Shown piece by piece: positions 11,455-19,720 of a stretch of 64,000 bases of DNA. The stretch is taken from the NCBI RefSeq assembly GCF_034531395.1, contig NZ_JARVCO010000010.1, positions 124,001 through 188,000 of the forward strand. The letters are read 5' to 3'. The notes under the pieces are model-generated. The model made no database searches. It had not been told where the DNA came from and saw nothing but the letters and a program-made list of their open reading frames with translations. This DNA is from Pontiella agarivorans. GTDB lineage: Bacteria; Verrucomicrobiota; Kiritimatiellia; Kiritimatiellales; Pontiellaceae. Within the stretch, counting starts at the first letter, position 1; every line of letters starts with the position of its first letter. A program made the position numbers and the translations under genes.

Positions 11455-12992
11455 CAGTTTCGGGTTTCAAGGAATGCGTCCCAGAGGGCGCGATTGATAT
11501 GAAGACTGAGCAGGGTATCCTGACGGAGGGAATAGAATTCCGTGAGAAACGTCTCCGGATTGCTTTCAAAATCCGGGCCGGCAATGACGAGTGCGGGTTG
11601 GATTCCCCCCGGGACTTCAGTGGCATCGGTCCAGTATCCCACGTTTGGAAAGCGGCGAAGATAGAACGGAAGCGGCCAGGTGGAATCCGGTGAGGCAATG
11701 ACCTGTACGTATATATTTTCCCCGTCGGCGCTGACCTTCGCAATTTCCCCGATTCGGTTAACCAGGTTTTTAAAGTCCGGTGCGGTATGGGCATAGACAT
11801 AGGGATTACGGTAATCCGCAGCATAGCGGAAGACCGTGCTTTCGGCCAGACGGTAGGTTTTATAAACCGGCCAGGCGAGCAGCAGCAGAATCGTGGTTTT
11901 CACAAAACGAACTGCACTTGGAATGGTGATTTTATCTGCACAGCAGTTGAGTATGGAAGCCACCGCAATACCGGCGAGCAGGATCCACCCGTGAAGGAAA
12001 GAGAGGATGCACCAAGGTGTTTTGTATGAAATAACGGAATAGGCCAGCGTCAGCAGGAGTGTGTAGAACATGATGAACCGTGCGAGGCCGAGATCGATCT
12101 CCTTCGGCAGTTTTTTCCGAAGGATGGAAATGCAGCCGAGCAGGCCGAGGCCGAAGAACAGTCCTTCGCTCCATCGTGGGCCGCCGTCGAATCGGTAATT
12201 CGTCAGCATGCGTAAATAAAAATTCCAGGGATGTACATGTTCGGTGTCTACTCCGGTTCCGCGCGCAAAGTAGCCTTTGAAGGCCAGAACCGCATCAACG
12301 GGGCCCTCCATGTTGGTGAAGAAAGAGGAAAACAGCAGAAAGGCAATGAAGACGGCCGCGATCAGTCCCAGTGCGATATTTTTAAGCGGGAAGTGGGTGA
12401 TATGTGCCAGCAGGGCGCAAAGTACAGCGGCTCCGAAGATCGCGGCATAAGAGATAATCGCGGTTTCTTTGGTGGCAAACATTAAACCGAGTGAAAGTCC
12501 TGCGACAACAGCCCAGAAGCGGGAACCGATCCGGATCGAGCGCCATCCTGCGGCAATGGCCATGAATGTGAAGAAAACGAGCAGAATTTCCTGAATATAA
12601 AAGCGGCTGTAATACGCCATGCCTGGCGATACCGCTGTGAACAAGGCTGCGGCACAGACTGCGGTTGCACCGAGTCCGTTCCGAAGGAGTGGAATGGCGA
12701 GAATCAATAGAATTCCGAAAAATACCGGTACAGCGCGATAGGTGGTTTCTGTGGAATCCGCAAAGGTTTCAACACCGGTTATCCAGCTGACCGGGAGCGT
12801 GAGATAATAAAGTGATGGGCCGTGATGGTCGTCGGCATCGTATTCATAGGTTCCCTCTTCGAGGAGAATACCGAAACGGTAGGCCTGATTGGCCTCATCA
12901 TGATGCAGCGGCCGATCGGACAGGTGGGGAATACGCAGCGTCAATCCTGCAAGAACGAGCAGCAGCATGGCGATGGGAAACACTTTATTCAT
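11454..12992 (-). CDS. Polytopic membrane glycosyltransferase-like protein (TIGR03663/Agl23-like)
   Basis: About 512 residues and 10-12 membrane helices, resembling the GT39/Agl23-like family of lipid-linked-sugar transferases. The first periplasmic loop carries the typical acidic motif DRPLHHDEANQAYR, and the next DDHHGPSLYYLTLP; such an Asp/Glu pair is catalytic in GT-C enzymes. The C-terminal 130 residues are soluble and outside the membrane. The frame is open back to 13061, but that extension crosses the terminator of the neighbouring gene and a palindrome copy, so the ATG at 12992 (MNKVFPIAM, start of the first helix) is chosen. The substrate is unknown. Confidence 0.8.
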   Translation of the reverse strand: MNKVFPIAMLLLVLAGLTLRIPHLSDRPLHHDEANQAYRFGILLEEGTYEYDADDHHGPSLYYLTLPVSWITGVETFADSTETTYRAVPVFFGILLILAIPLLRNGLGATAVCAAALFTAVSPGMAYYSRFYIQEILLVFFTFMAIAAGWRSIRIGSRFWAVVAGLSLGLMFATKETAIISYAAIFGAAVLCALLAHITHFPLKNIALGLIAAVFIAFLLFSSFFTNMEGPVDAVLAFKGYFARGTGVDTEHVHPWNFYLRMLTNYRFDGGPRWSEGLFFGLGLLGCISILRKKLPKEIDLGLARFIMFYTLLLTLAYSVISYKTPWCILSFLHGWILLAGIAVASILNCCADKITIPSAVRFVKTTILLLLAWPVYKTYRLAESTVFRYAADYRNPYVYAHTAPDFKNLVNRIGEIAKVSADGENIYVQVIASPDSTWPLPFYLRRFPNVGYWTDATEVPGGIQPALVIAGPDFESNPETFLTEFYSLRQDTLLSLHINRALWDAFLETRN

Positions 12993-13011
12993 GCGGGTGA
13001 GGATAACCCTT

Positions 13012-13026
13012 TTCCAATGATTGGAA
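13012..13026. repeat. Intergenic copy of the TTCCARNNNYTGGAA palindrome
   Basis: Exact match, extended by one T/A pair on each side (TTTCCA-N5-TGGAAA). It lies between the membrane glycosyltransferase start and the terminator of the discoidin-like gene. Confidence 0.85.
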
Positions 13027-13027
13027 A

Positions 13028-13058
13028 TAAAAAACCCGGAGGCGGCCGCCCCCGGGTT
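13028..13058 (-). terminator. Terminator of the discoidin-like gene
   Basis: A strong GC-rich hairpin with AACCCGG and CCGGGTT arms and a self-complementary GGCGGCCGCC centre. It is followed on the minus strand by TTTTATT. It lies 24 bp after the stop of the gene at 13082. Confidence 0.88.
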
Positions 13059-13081
13059 CACATTCAGAAATACAGTACGGT

Positions 13082-13738
<657 letters not shown>

Positions 13739-13825
13739 TTCTATTTCCTCCGTAAATTCGAGCGGATAATCTATCCCGCACGTGGGTTGGTTGTCTTGTA
13801 TATAAAACGAAGGGTGTTGTACATT

Positions 13826-14626
13826 TCAGACACCGATTTTTATTAACGTTTCATCAGGTTCGACGACATATGCCGTAATTTCCGGGTGTTTTTTGCAGAG
13901 TGCTTTGATCTTTTCATTTTCCATCATCATGAATGCCGTGGAAAGTGCATCCGCTTTTGCGGCTGATGGATGAATGGCCCAGGCCGCCAGATGACGCTGC
14001 GCCGGCTTTCCGGTTTTCGGATTGATGATGTGAGCACCTTTAACTTCGGTTCCGGAGCCGCTCAGGGCCCGGTTTTTAAGCGTGACTTCAGAGAGACCGA
14101 CCTTTTCTCCCCAGGGCCCGCCGACGCCCAGTGTCCATTCCCGGCCGAGTGCAAGTGCTGTACTTCCGCCCCCGTTGAGCACCACCTCATTCATCTCCCA
14201 GTCTTCAAGAATGGTGGTCACATCGTCCAGCGCATAGCCTTTGCCCAGCCCGCCGAGATCGAGAGACGCTTTTCCGCCAGCCTTCCAGCCGACCCTGAAA
14301 TTTTCCCGGTCAATTTCCAGCCATTGGAAACCGGAACCCAGTGTTGGATCAAAAAGTCCGCCGGTCGACCGATACGCCCACATGGCGGTTTCCAGACAAT
14401 CGATTACTTCGGAACTTACGCGAATGGATTCGCCGGCCTTCAGCAGATTAATCTGTCCGATATCACTGCCGGGATTATATTTGCTCAGCAGGTTTTCAAG
14501 CTGATCAATGCGGCGGAATATCGCACCGGCAGTCTGGCGCGCATATTCCCGGTTTTCTGAATCAATGATCACCTCGAACGAGGTGCTCATTGATTCGTGG
14601 GAAAAATGGTGGACGGTTTCGTTCAT
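13826..14626 (-). CDS. apbE: FAD:protein FMN transferase, ApbE family, without visible signal peptide
   Basis: A 266-residue enzyme of the family that links FMN from FAD to Thr or Ser of flavoproteins such as RnfG, NqrB/C and other FMN_bind proteins. Seen: MSTSFEVII start strand, GGLFDPTLG, LGGLGKGYALD, ALSGSGTE, HIINPKTGKPA and ADALSTAFMMM, which carries the Mg2+-binding Asp. The N-terminus goes straight into the fold, so it looks cytoplasmic, whereas many ApbE proteins are exported lipoproteins. It follows the DUF1080 gene by 5 bp and should be co-transcribed. No FMN-acceptor protein is recognised in the window. A palindrome copy (14315-14329) encodes Phe-Gln-Trp-Leu-Glu. Confidence 0.9.
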   Translation of the reverse strand: MNETVHHFSHESMSTSFEVIIDSENREYARQTAGAIFRRIDQLENLLSKYNPGSDIGQINLLKAGESIRVSSEVIDCLETAMWAYRSTGGLFDPTLGSGFQWLEIDRENFRVGWKAGGKASLDLGGLGKGYALDDVTTILEDWEMNEVVLNGGGSTALALGREWTLGVGGPWGEKVGLSEVTLKNRALSGSGTEVKGAHIINPKTGKPAQRHLAAWAIHPSAAKADALSTAFMMMENEKIKALCKKHPEITAYVVEPDETLIKIGV

Positions 14627-14631
14627 CGGTT

Positions 14632-15435
14632 TTAAAGCTCTCGCACCCAGATATTCCGGTAGCGGATCGGGTTGTTGTGGTCCTGCAGCAGGAGCGGTCC
14701 TTTTTCCGGGTGGGGGATGTATTTCGGCAGTTTCTTATAGGTTGAAAGTCCGAGGAATTCAGTGTTGTGCTGAACTACCACACCATTGTGGATTACCGTG
14801 GCTGCTGCAGGGGATATCACCTTGTCACCGTCAAACCGCGGTGCCCGGAATATAATGTCGTAGGTCTGCCATTCACCGGCAGGGCGGCAGGCATTGGCCA
14901 GTGCAGGATGCTGACCGTAGAGTGCTGCGGTCATACCGTCGGCATAGGAGGTGTTTTCATAGCAGTCGAGTACCTGAATTTCGTATTTACCCATAATGAA
15001 AACGCCACTGTTTCCACGGCTTTGGCTTTTTTTACTCAGATCGTTCGGGCTGTTCGGTGCCATCCATTCAAGATGAATCTGGCAGTCGCCGAACTGCTTT
15101 TTACTGATCAGACTGCCGGTGCCGTTGATTTCCATATATCCGTCCTGAACCTTCCAAAGTGCTTCCCCTGTAGGGTTGTAGCGCTTCTTTTTATTGGTGC
15201 TCACGGTGCCGACCCATTCGGTCAGATCAGTGCCGTCAAACAGCACATAGGCATCTGATGGCGCCAAAGCGGCGGTTTTCCCCGGCGTGACCACCGGTGG
15301 AAGAGGGCGGTTGGCATCATGCACACGATAACCGTCCGGAAGGAAAGGGTTGTTTGCATGCGGATTTTTTTTTCCGGCAGCGAATACACTGACTGCGGCT
15401 GCAAGCACCGTGAAGGCAAGGATCGTTTTTTTCAT
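14632..15435 (-). CDS. Secreted DUF1080 (3-keto-disaccharide hydrolase-like) protein
   Basis: A 267-residue exported protein with a signal peptide (about 1-19, ending VFA) and one DUF1080/PF06439 concanavalin-like domain. Typical pieces are YVLFDGTDLTEWVG, WKVQDGYMEINGTGSLISKK, DCQIHLEWMAP, NSGVFIMGKYEIQVLD and PLLLQDHNNPIRYRNIWVREL. Known members cleave 3-keto-glycosides or act as 3-ketoglycoside lyases. CGGAGAT precedes the start. It is the first gene of a pair with ApbE. Its place beside Gfo/Idh/MocA oxidoreductases supports a role in 3-keto-sugar chemistry in the periplasm; the substrate is unknown. Confidence 0.9.
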   Translation of the reverse strand: MKKTILAFTVLAAAVSVFAAGKKNPHANNPFLPDGYRVHDANRPLPPVVTPGKTAALAPSDAYVLFDGTDLTEWVGTVSTNKKKRYNPTGEALWKVQDGYMEINGTGSLISKKQFGDCQIHLEWMAPNSPNDLSKKSQSRGNSGVFIMGKYEIQVLDCYENTSYADGMTAALYGQHPALANACRPAGEWQTYDIIFRAPRFDGDKVISPAAATVIHNGVVVQHNTEFLGLSTYKKLPKYIPHPEKGPLLLQDHNNPIRYRNIWVREL

Positions 15436-15450
15436 TTTTTATCTCCGATA

Positions 15451-15490
15451 AAAAAACGCCCGGGAAATCGGATACCGATTTACCGGGCGG
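15451..15490 (-). terminator. Terminator after the multihaem cytochrome gene
   Basis: A hairpin with CGCCCGG and CCGGGCG outer arms and an ATCGG/CCGAT inner stem with a small mismatch, followed by T on the minus strand. It lies 13 bp past the cytochrome stop. Confidence 0.8.
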
Positions 15491-15502
15491 AATACTTCAG
15501 GG

Positions 15503-18109
15503 TTAATGGCTGCTTTTTTTTGCGCAGATGCAGCCCATGACGGCGGCAATAAGGCTCACCACAGCGGCGGAACGATGCACAACAATGGCGGTGTGCTGTC
15601 CGTGTGTTCCGAGGATCGGGAACATGGCCAGCAGTACGCTGAGGATCAGCACAATACCGCTGATCAACAGCACCCAGAACCAGAGTCCGCCGCTCTTCGC
15701 GCGGACCACAGCATATACCACCAGTGCGACGGCATAGAAGGCGCCGAATCCGGTATGGCTCAGCAGCGGGAAGCCGCCCAGCGGATACGAAACCGGCCAG
15801 CCGAACAGGAAGCCGGTCACTGCCAGTCCCAGCATACAGACCATCAGCACGATTTTCACCGGGCGTGTGTTGATCTCTTTTTCATCTGTGGTGTTGATCA
15901 GCTTATAAATCAGCGGCAGACCTGCAGCCAGTGCAATCAGAACCAGCAGCAGTGAAAGGTTGCTCATGATGCATTTGAACAAAGACCGCACTTTAAAGGA
16001 GCTGCCGAACAGTTTATTGAAACCGGCACTCACTTGCTGGAATTCATGCATCGGAACCGCTTTCGCGCTGTCGGTCAACAGGGGGCCGGTGGCCGTTACC
16101 GTACCGAACAGGAAGGAGGAATCTTCCGCATGACATTCTGTACAGGACTTTGCACCGAGCGACTGCGCCGTACCCCGCACATCGTGACCCAGCGGCCAGG
16201 ACACCGGCTCAGCCGATTCATGATCGGAATCCACAAGCGTATCGCCGGAAAGATCAAATTTCCGACCATTGGAAATATAGGAAGAGCCGTTGCCCAGCTT
16301 CTTGAGCATCTTCACAACCTGCTCTTCATTGAAGGCTTTATCGGTACCGACAATATCGGTCACGGCTTTTTCCACAAACGGATTTACCAGTTTTTTACCG
16401 TCCTTGGTATACCAGCCGTCGACCAGCGCGGTATTGGTTCCCACCAGCCAGCCATCCTGCATTTCGAACTGTTTTCCTTTGGAGGCGAGGATGATTTCAA
16501 GAGGCTCGAAAGCCTTCATAATCCCCAGAACCCGTTCTTCGGCATCATAATCCAGCTGTTCGGCATTGACGTCGAATTCAGGAATGGTGGAGACGATGTT
16601 GCTGGGAGTTTTCCAGGCCCATGTAACCGTCAGGTCGGTCTGTTCCAGAAGGTCCAGCCCGCCGTCGGCATTCTGCGCATAAACCTTACCTTCGGCAATA
16701 TACACAGGTTCACCAATCGGAAACGGTGTGGCATCATCAATACTGCCCCAGATTGCCAAGGTACCGGCAACCTGTTCCGCAGTGTCCAGAATGCCTTCAG
16801 CAGCTTCTGCGATAACATCTTCAGGCAGGGGATTACCTTCGGCATCGGCCCAGAACGCCGGCCACATCATACGGCGGGGTTCAATCTTGCCTTCGTCGTT
16901 CCGGACATACACCGGTTCCACAATAAACGGAGATTCGGTATACCACTGCGCCCGGCCGTAAATGCCGAGTTTGTTGGCGCGAGACGTACGGATCAGCTGA
17001 GGTTCTTCCGCCGGTTTCAGACCGGAGTGGCAGGCGGTGCAGGTCAGCTCTTCGAAGTGAACCGGAGGAAGCCCTTTATGATAGGCCACCGGAGCACCGG
17101 CCTGACCGGCAATCATGCCTTCTTCGGTATGGCAGGCCGCACAGCTCATCGTTTCCGTGGTTCCGCGCAGCATCTGGTGATCTTCACCGTTCCGGTGACA
17201 ATCCACGCAGGACAAACCGGCTGCTGCATGCACATCGCCGGGAACATCCATACGGGATGCGGTGACCGGATGCGTGGAGTGGCACTGCACGCAGTTGCGG
17301 TCCTGCGGCCGTCCGATGTCGAACCACATCCGATGTTTGGAATCGAACAGGGTTTCGTCAAAATCCGCGGAAGGCGGAACGCGGTAGACTTTATCGTCCG
17401 GGCTGCCGCCCATATACATATTCCACCATTCCGGCATGCGCGAGGCCATGCCGCCCACTTCGGCCATGCCCGAAGCCGCTGTTGAAGCCCAGCGGAAGTT
17501 TTCGCGGGCAATCTGTTTCGACCATTCTGTCATGTCCTGACGGTGCGAATTGTTGTGGCACGCCAGACAGTTCATTTCCAGCCCGCCGGAAATCTCCCAG
17601 CGCGCATCCGGATCGGCCAGCTTATCCTCCGGATCGCTGATCGATCCGCCGGGCAGGTGGCTGCCGAACTGTTTCGTGAATTCCCAGGCCGAAAGATTCA
17701 TGCGTTCGGCCGGAACCTGAACACCGATGGTTTCATCGACCACAATCCAGGGTTCCGTGGTGCGGCCCTCGCCAGCCCCTTTAAAATGCGAACCGCCATG
17801 AATTTCTTCATAGTCGTGGCACGCACCGCACGTCATCTTCGATGAAAACGGCAGGTTTTCCGGCAGGGAGGTGTTGATTTTCTGGCCATCTTCCGAAAAG
17901 AGCGGAATGCGATGTACGGGCGTAGTACGTGAGCCGTCGAAATGGGAAGCACTGACCGAAACGGCCATGCTTAATGCCAGTGCGGTTCCGAGCAATTGCC
18001 GATTGCCGATTGCTGATTGCCGATTGGATTGCGGGGTAAAAGCAGCGCTATTCAATCGGAAACCAGAAATCTTAGATCGGAAATCCGAAAAAAGATTTAT
18101 TTTTTTCAT
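15503..18109 (-). CDS. Seven-haem c-type cytochrome fused to a five-helix membrane domain
   Basis: An 868-residue protein with seven CxxCH haem-attachment motifs, cysteines near 94, 181, 273, 301, 323, 357 and 656. The haem part should be periplasmic. A C-terminal module (about 715-862) has five hydrophobic helices, with histidines in LLSHTGFG, GTHGQHTA and VVHRSA placed like the haem ligands of cytochrome b561-type proteins. This suggests an electron path between quinones and a periplasmic partner. A long haem-free stretch (about 400-640) separates the sixth and seventh motifs. The start overlaps the upstream Gfo/Idh/MocA stop by 4 bp (ATGA). The 38 residues before the hydrophobic export signal are low-complexity and come from a heptanucleotide repeat, so the true start could be internal. 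The exact enzyme is not recognised. Confidence 0.85.
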   Translation of the reverse strand: MKKINLFSDFRSKISGFRLNSAAFTPQSNRQSAIGNRQLLGTALALSMAVSVSASHFDGSRTTPVHRIPLFSEDGQKINTSLPENLPFSSKMTCGACHDYEEIHGGSHFKGAGEGRTTEPWIVVDETIGVQVPAERMNLSAWEFTKQFGSHLPGGSISDPEDKLADPDARWEISGGLEMNCLACHNNSHRQDMTEWSKQIARENFRWASTAASGMAEVGGMASRMPEWWNMYMGGSPDDKVYRVPPSADFDETLFDSKHRMWFDIGRPQDRNCVQCHSTHPVTASRMDVPGDVHAAAGLSCVDCHRNGEDHQMLRGTTETMSCAACHTEEGMIAGQAGAPVAYHKGLPPVHFEELTCTACHSGLKPAEEPQLIRTSRANKLGIYGRAQWYTESPFIVEPVYVRNDEGKIEPRRMMWPAFWADAEGNPLPEDVIAEAAEGILDTAEQVAGTLAIWGSIDDATPFPIGEPVYIAEGKVYAQNADGGLDLLEQTDLTVTWAWKTPSNIVSTIPEFDVNAEQLDYDAEERVLGIMKAFEPLEIILASKGKQFEMQDGWLVGTNTALVDGWYTKDGKKLVNPFVEKAVTDIVGTDKAFNEEQVVKMLKKLGNGSSYISNGRKFDLSGDTLVDSDHESAEPVSWPLGHDVRGTAQSLGAKSCTECHAEDSSFLFGTVTATGPLLTDSAKAVPMHEFQQVSAGFNKLFGSSFKVRSLFKCIMSNLSLLLVLIALAAGLPLIYKLINTTDEKEINTRPVKIVLMVCMLGLAVTGFLFGWPVSYPLGGFPLLSHTGFGAFYAVALVVYAVVRAKSGGLWFWVLLISGIVLILSVLLAMFPILGTHGQHTAIVVHRSAAVVSLIAAVMGCICAKKSSH
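17995..18029. repeat. Tandem heptanucleotide repeat at the cytochrome 5' end
   Basis: Four consecutive ATTGCCG units on the plus strand (one with a T for C), followed by a degenerate fifth. It lies within the first 40 codons of the cytochrome gene. Seven is not a multiple of three, so a copy-number change would shift the reading frame. Confidence 0.75.
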
Positions 18110-19446
18110 ACGTGAAAGTCCGATTTTTTGAATTCAATTTTCTGGCTGGTTGCGACGGCCTTGTTTACCGACAAAACGGCAACAGCGGTTTCGTAACCTT
18201 TTTCCGCAGGGCAGTTCAGTTCGGTTCCGTAGCGGATGGCATTGAAGAAGTTTTCCAGATGCGGCTGATGGGCCGGTTTGGAAAGATCGACCGGAAGCGG
18301 CCATCCGGTGGCTGCTTCCGTCACCCGGACGTCAACCGCTTTATTTTTTGTAGCGGTCTTTTTAATGGCGGTCGGTTTGGCTTTGATCAGTCCTTTTGCC
18401 GCGAGGGCCTCCCACTGGGCTTCCGGGGCATGCGCTTCGCGGAATACCGCGTTGCCCTGAGCCGGAACTTCGGCGATTTCAAGGTACCCGTTGGTGCCGC
18501 GGAAGGCCTCGGAGAATCCGCCGCGTCCGGTGGTGGTCTGCGTTTCATAGAAAGCGCGGGCTGTGCCGTTCGGGGTTTCAAATTCATAAATGGCCATGAC
18601 ATTGTCGTACCATTCGCGGTGGGAATAAAAATCATTACCGCCCGAAGCGATGACTGATTTTGCATTGGTTTCCCAAACCCATTCGAAAATATCAATCTGG
18701 TGAGAGCCGAGGTCGACAATCGGACCCCCGCCGTACTTCTTGTACCAGCGCCAGTTACGGAACTCCATCATGGAGTTATAACCAAATTGGTCCAGAACTT
18801 CTGCCGGAACCGGAAATTTGGCGGGATAGCCGATATCATCGGCTTTTGCACGGTTCCACTGTGCCGTTGCCGTGGTCACCTGGCCGAGCAGTTTTTCCTC
18901 GAGAATCAGTTTGTCGATGGCGTGCAGATAACGCGGGTTGGAGCGACGCTGATGGCCGATCTGAAGCAGCTGGCCGGTGGCTCTCTGTGTTTTTACCATC
19001 GTGGCGGCTTTTTCCAGCGAGTTCGACATCTCTTTTTCGCAATACACATGCAGACCGGCCTCCATGCACGCATTGGCATGTTCGGCATGCATCCAGTCCG
19101 GAGAGGCCACAACGACGGCATCGAGCTCATCCTTATGATTGGCCAGCATCTCCTTGTAATCTACATAGCTTTTCGGCATTTCACGCTGCTGACTGTACAC
19201 ATAACGGGTGCCGTAGCGCAGGTTGTATTTTTCCCAGATGTCGCACACCGCTTTGATGCGGATGCCCGGAATTCGCACGCAGGACTGCATCAGGATCTGG
19301 CCCTGAGCCCCGGCGCCGATAAAGGCGATATTCAGCTGATCTGGGTTCTTTCGGGCCGAAAGCTCCGCATTTTCCACCGCGCGCGCCTTCAGCGACGCCA
19401 ATACGGTTCCGGCCGCAGCCGTGTGCATAAATTGAGTTCTATTCAT
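18106..19446 (-). CDS. Gfo/Idh/MocA-family oxidoreductase, probably exported
   Basis: About 446 residues. An N-terminal NRTQFMHTAAAGTVLASL stretch resembles a Tat-type leader, but only one of the twin arginines is kept. The Rossmann fold starts at LNIAFIGAGAQGQ (about 40), and the family Lys is in HVYCEKEMSN. A C-terminal alpha/beta domain includes WRWYKKYGGGPIVDLGSHQID. These enzymes oxidise or epimerise sugars with NAD(P). Three ATG codons follow GGGG; the third (19446) has the best spacing. The stop overlaps the cytochrome start by 4 bp, so the two are translationally coupled, which links a sugar dehydrogenase to a haem protein. Confidence 0.88.
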   Translation of the reverse strand: MNRTQFMHTAAAGTVLASLKARAVENAELSARKNPDQLNIAFIGAGAQGQILMQSCVRIPGIRIKAVCDIWEKYNLRYGTRYVYSQQREMPKSYVDYKEMLANHKDELDAVVVASPDWMHAEHANACMEAGLHVYCEKEMSNSLEKAATMVKTQRATGQLLQIGHQRRSNPRYLHAIDKLILEEKLLGQVTTATAQWNRAKADDIGYPAKFPVPAEVLDQFGYNSMMEFRNWRWYKKYGGGPIVDLGSHQIDIFEWVWETNAKSVIASGGNDFYSHREWYDNVMAIYEFETPNGTARAFYETQTTTGRGGFSEAFRGTNGYLEIAEVPAQGNAVFREAHAPEAQWEALAAKGLIKAKPTAIKKTATKNKAVDVRVTEAATGWPLPVDLSKPAHQPHLENFFNAIRYGTELNCPAEKGYETAVAVLSVNKAVATSQKIEFKKSDFHV

Positions 19447-19668
19447 CATCATCCCCCGACTAATTTGTGTATTAAATTAACAAATTGCTTTTCTACTCGG
19501 TCTAATTCTCTTCATCAACAAAAAAAACTCCGCTCTCCCGTAGAGAGAAAGACAAAAGAGTGTTTCTTGTATTTATGTAGGCCAATCTATACTTACTGCC
19601 AGCGTAAGTCTTGTAGAATCAACGCCGGGACTTGTACAAAACGGACAATCAACAGGATGAATAAAAAC

Positions 19669-19700
19669 AAAAAAAGCGCCCCGATTCAGGAGCGCTTTTG
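19669..19700 (-). terminator. Terminator after the HEAT-repeat gene
   Basis: AAAAGCGC and GCGCTTTT arms around a 12-nt loop, with a further T run on the minus strand. It lies 21 bp past the stop at 19721. The rest of the 19447-19720 gap is AT-rich, must hold the promoter of the Gfo-cytochrome pair, and shows no open frame I would trust. Confidence 0.82.
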
Positions 19701-19720
19701 CGATTTTTTTTAGAGAACAG

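Noticed and set aside
12993-13061. N-terminal extension of the membrane glycosyltransferase-like gene
   Set aside because: It would be encoded by the neighbouring terminator and a palindrome copy; the internal ATG begins the first membrane helix.
16034-17485. 483-codon plus-strand frame opposite the cytochrome gene
   Set aside because: The minus-strand frame has seven haem motifs, an export signal and membrane helices; this one has none.
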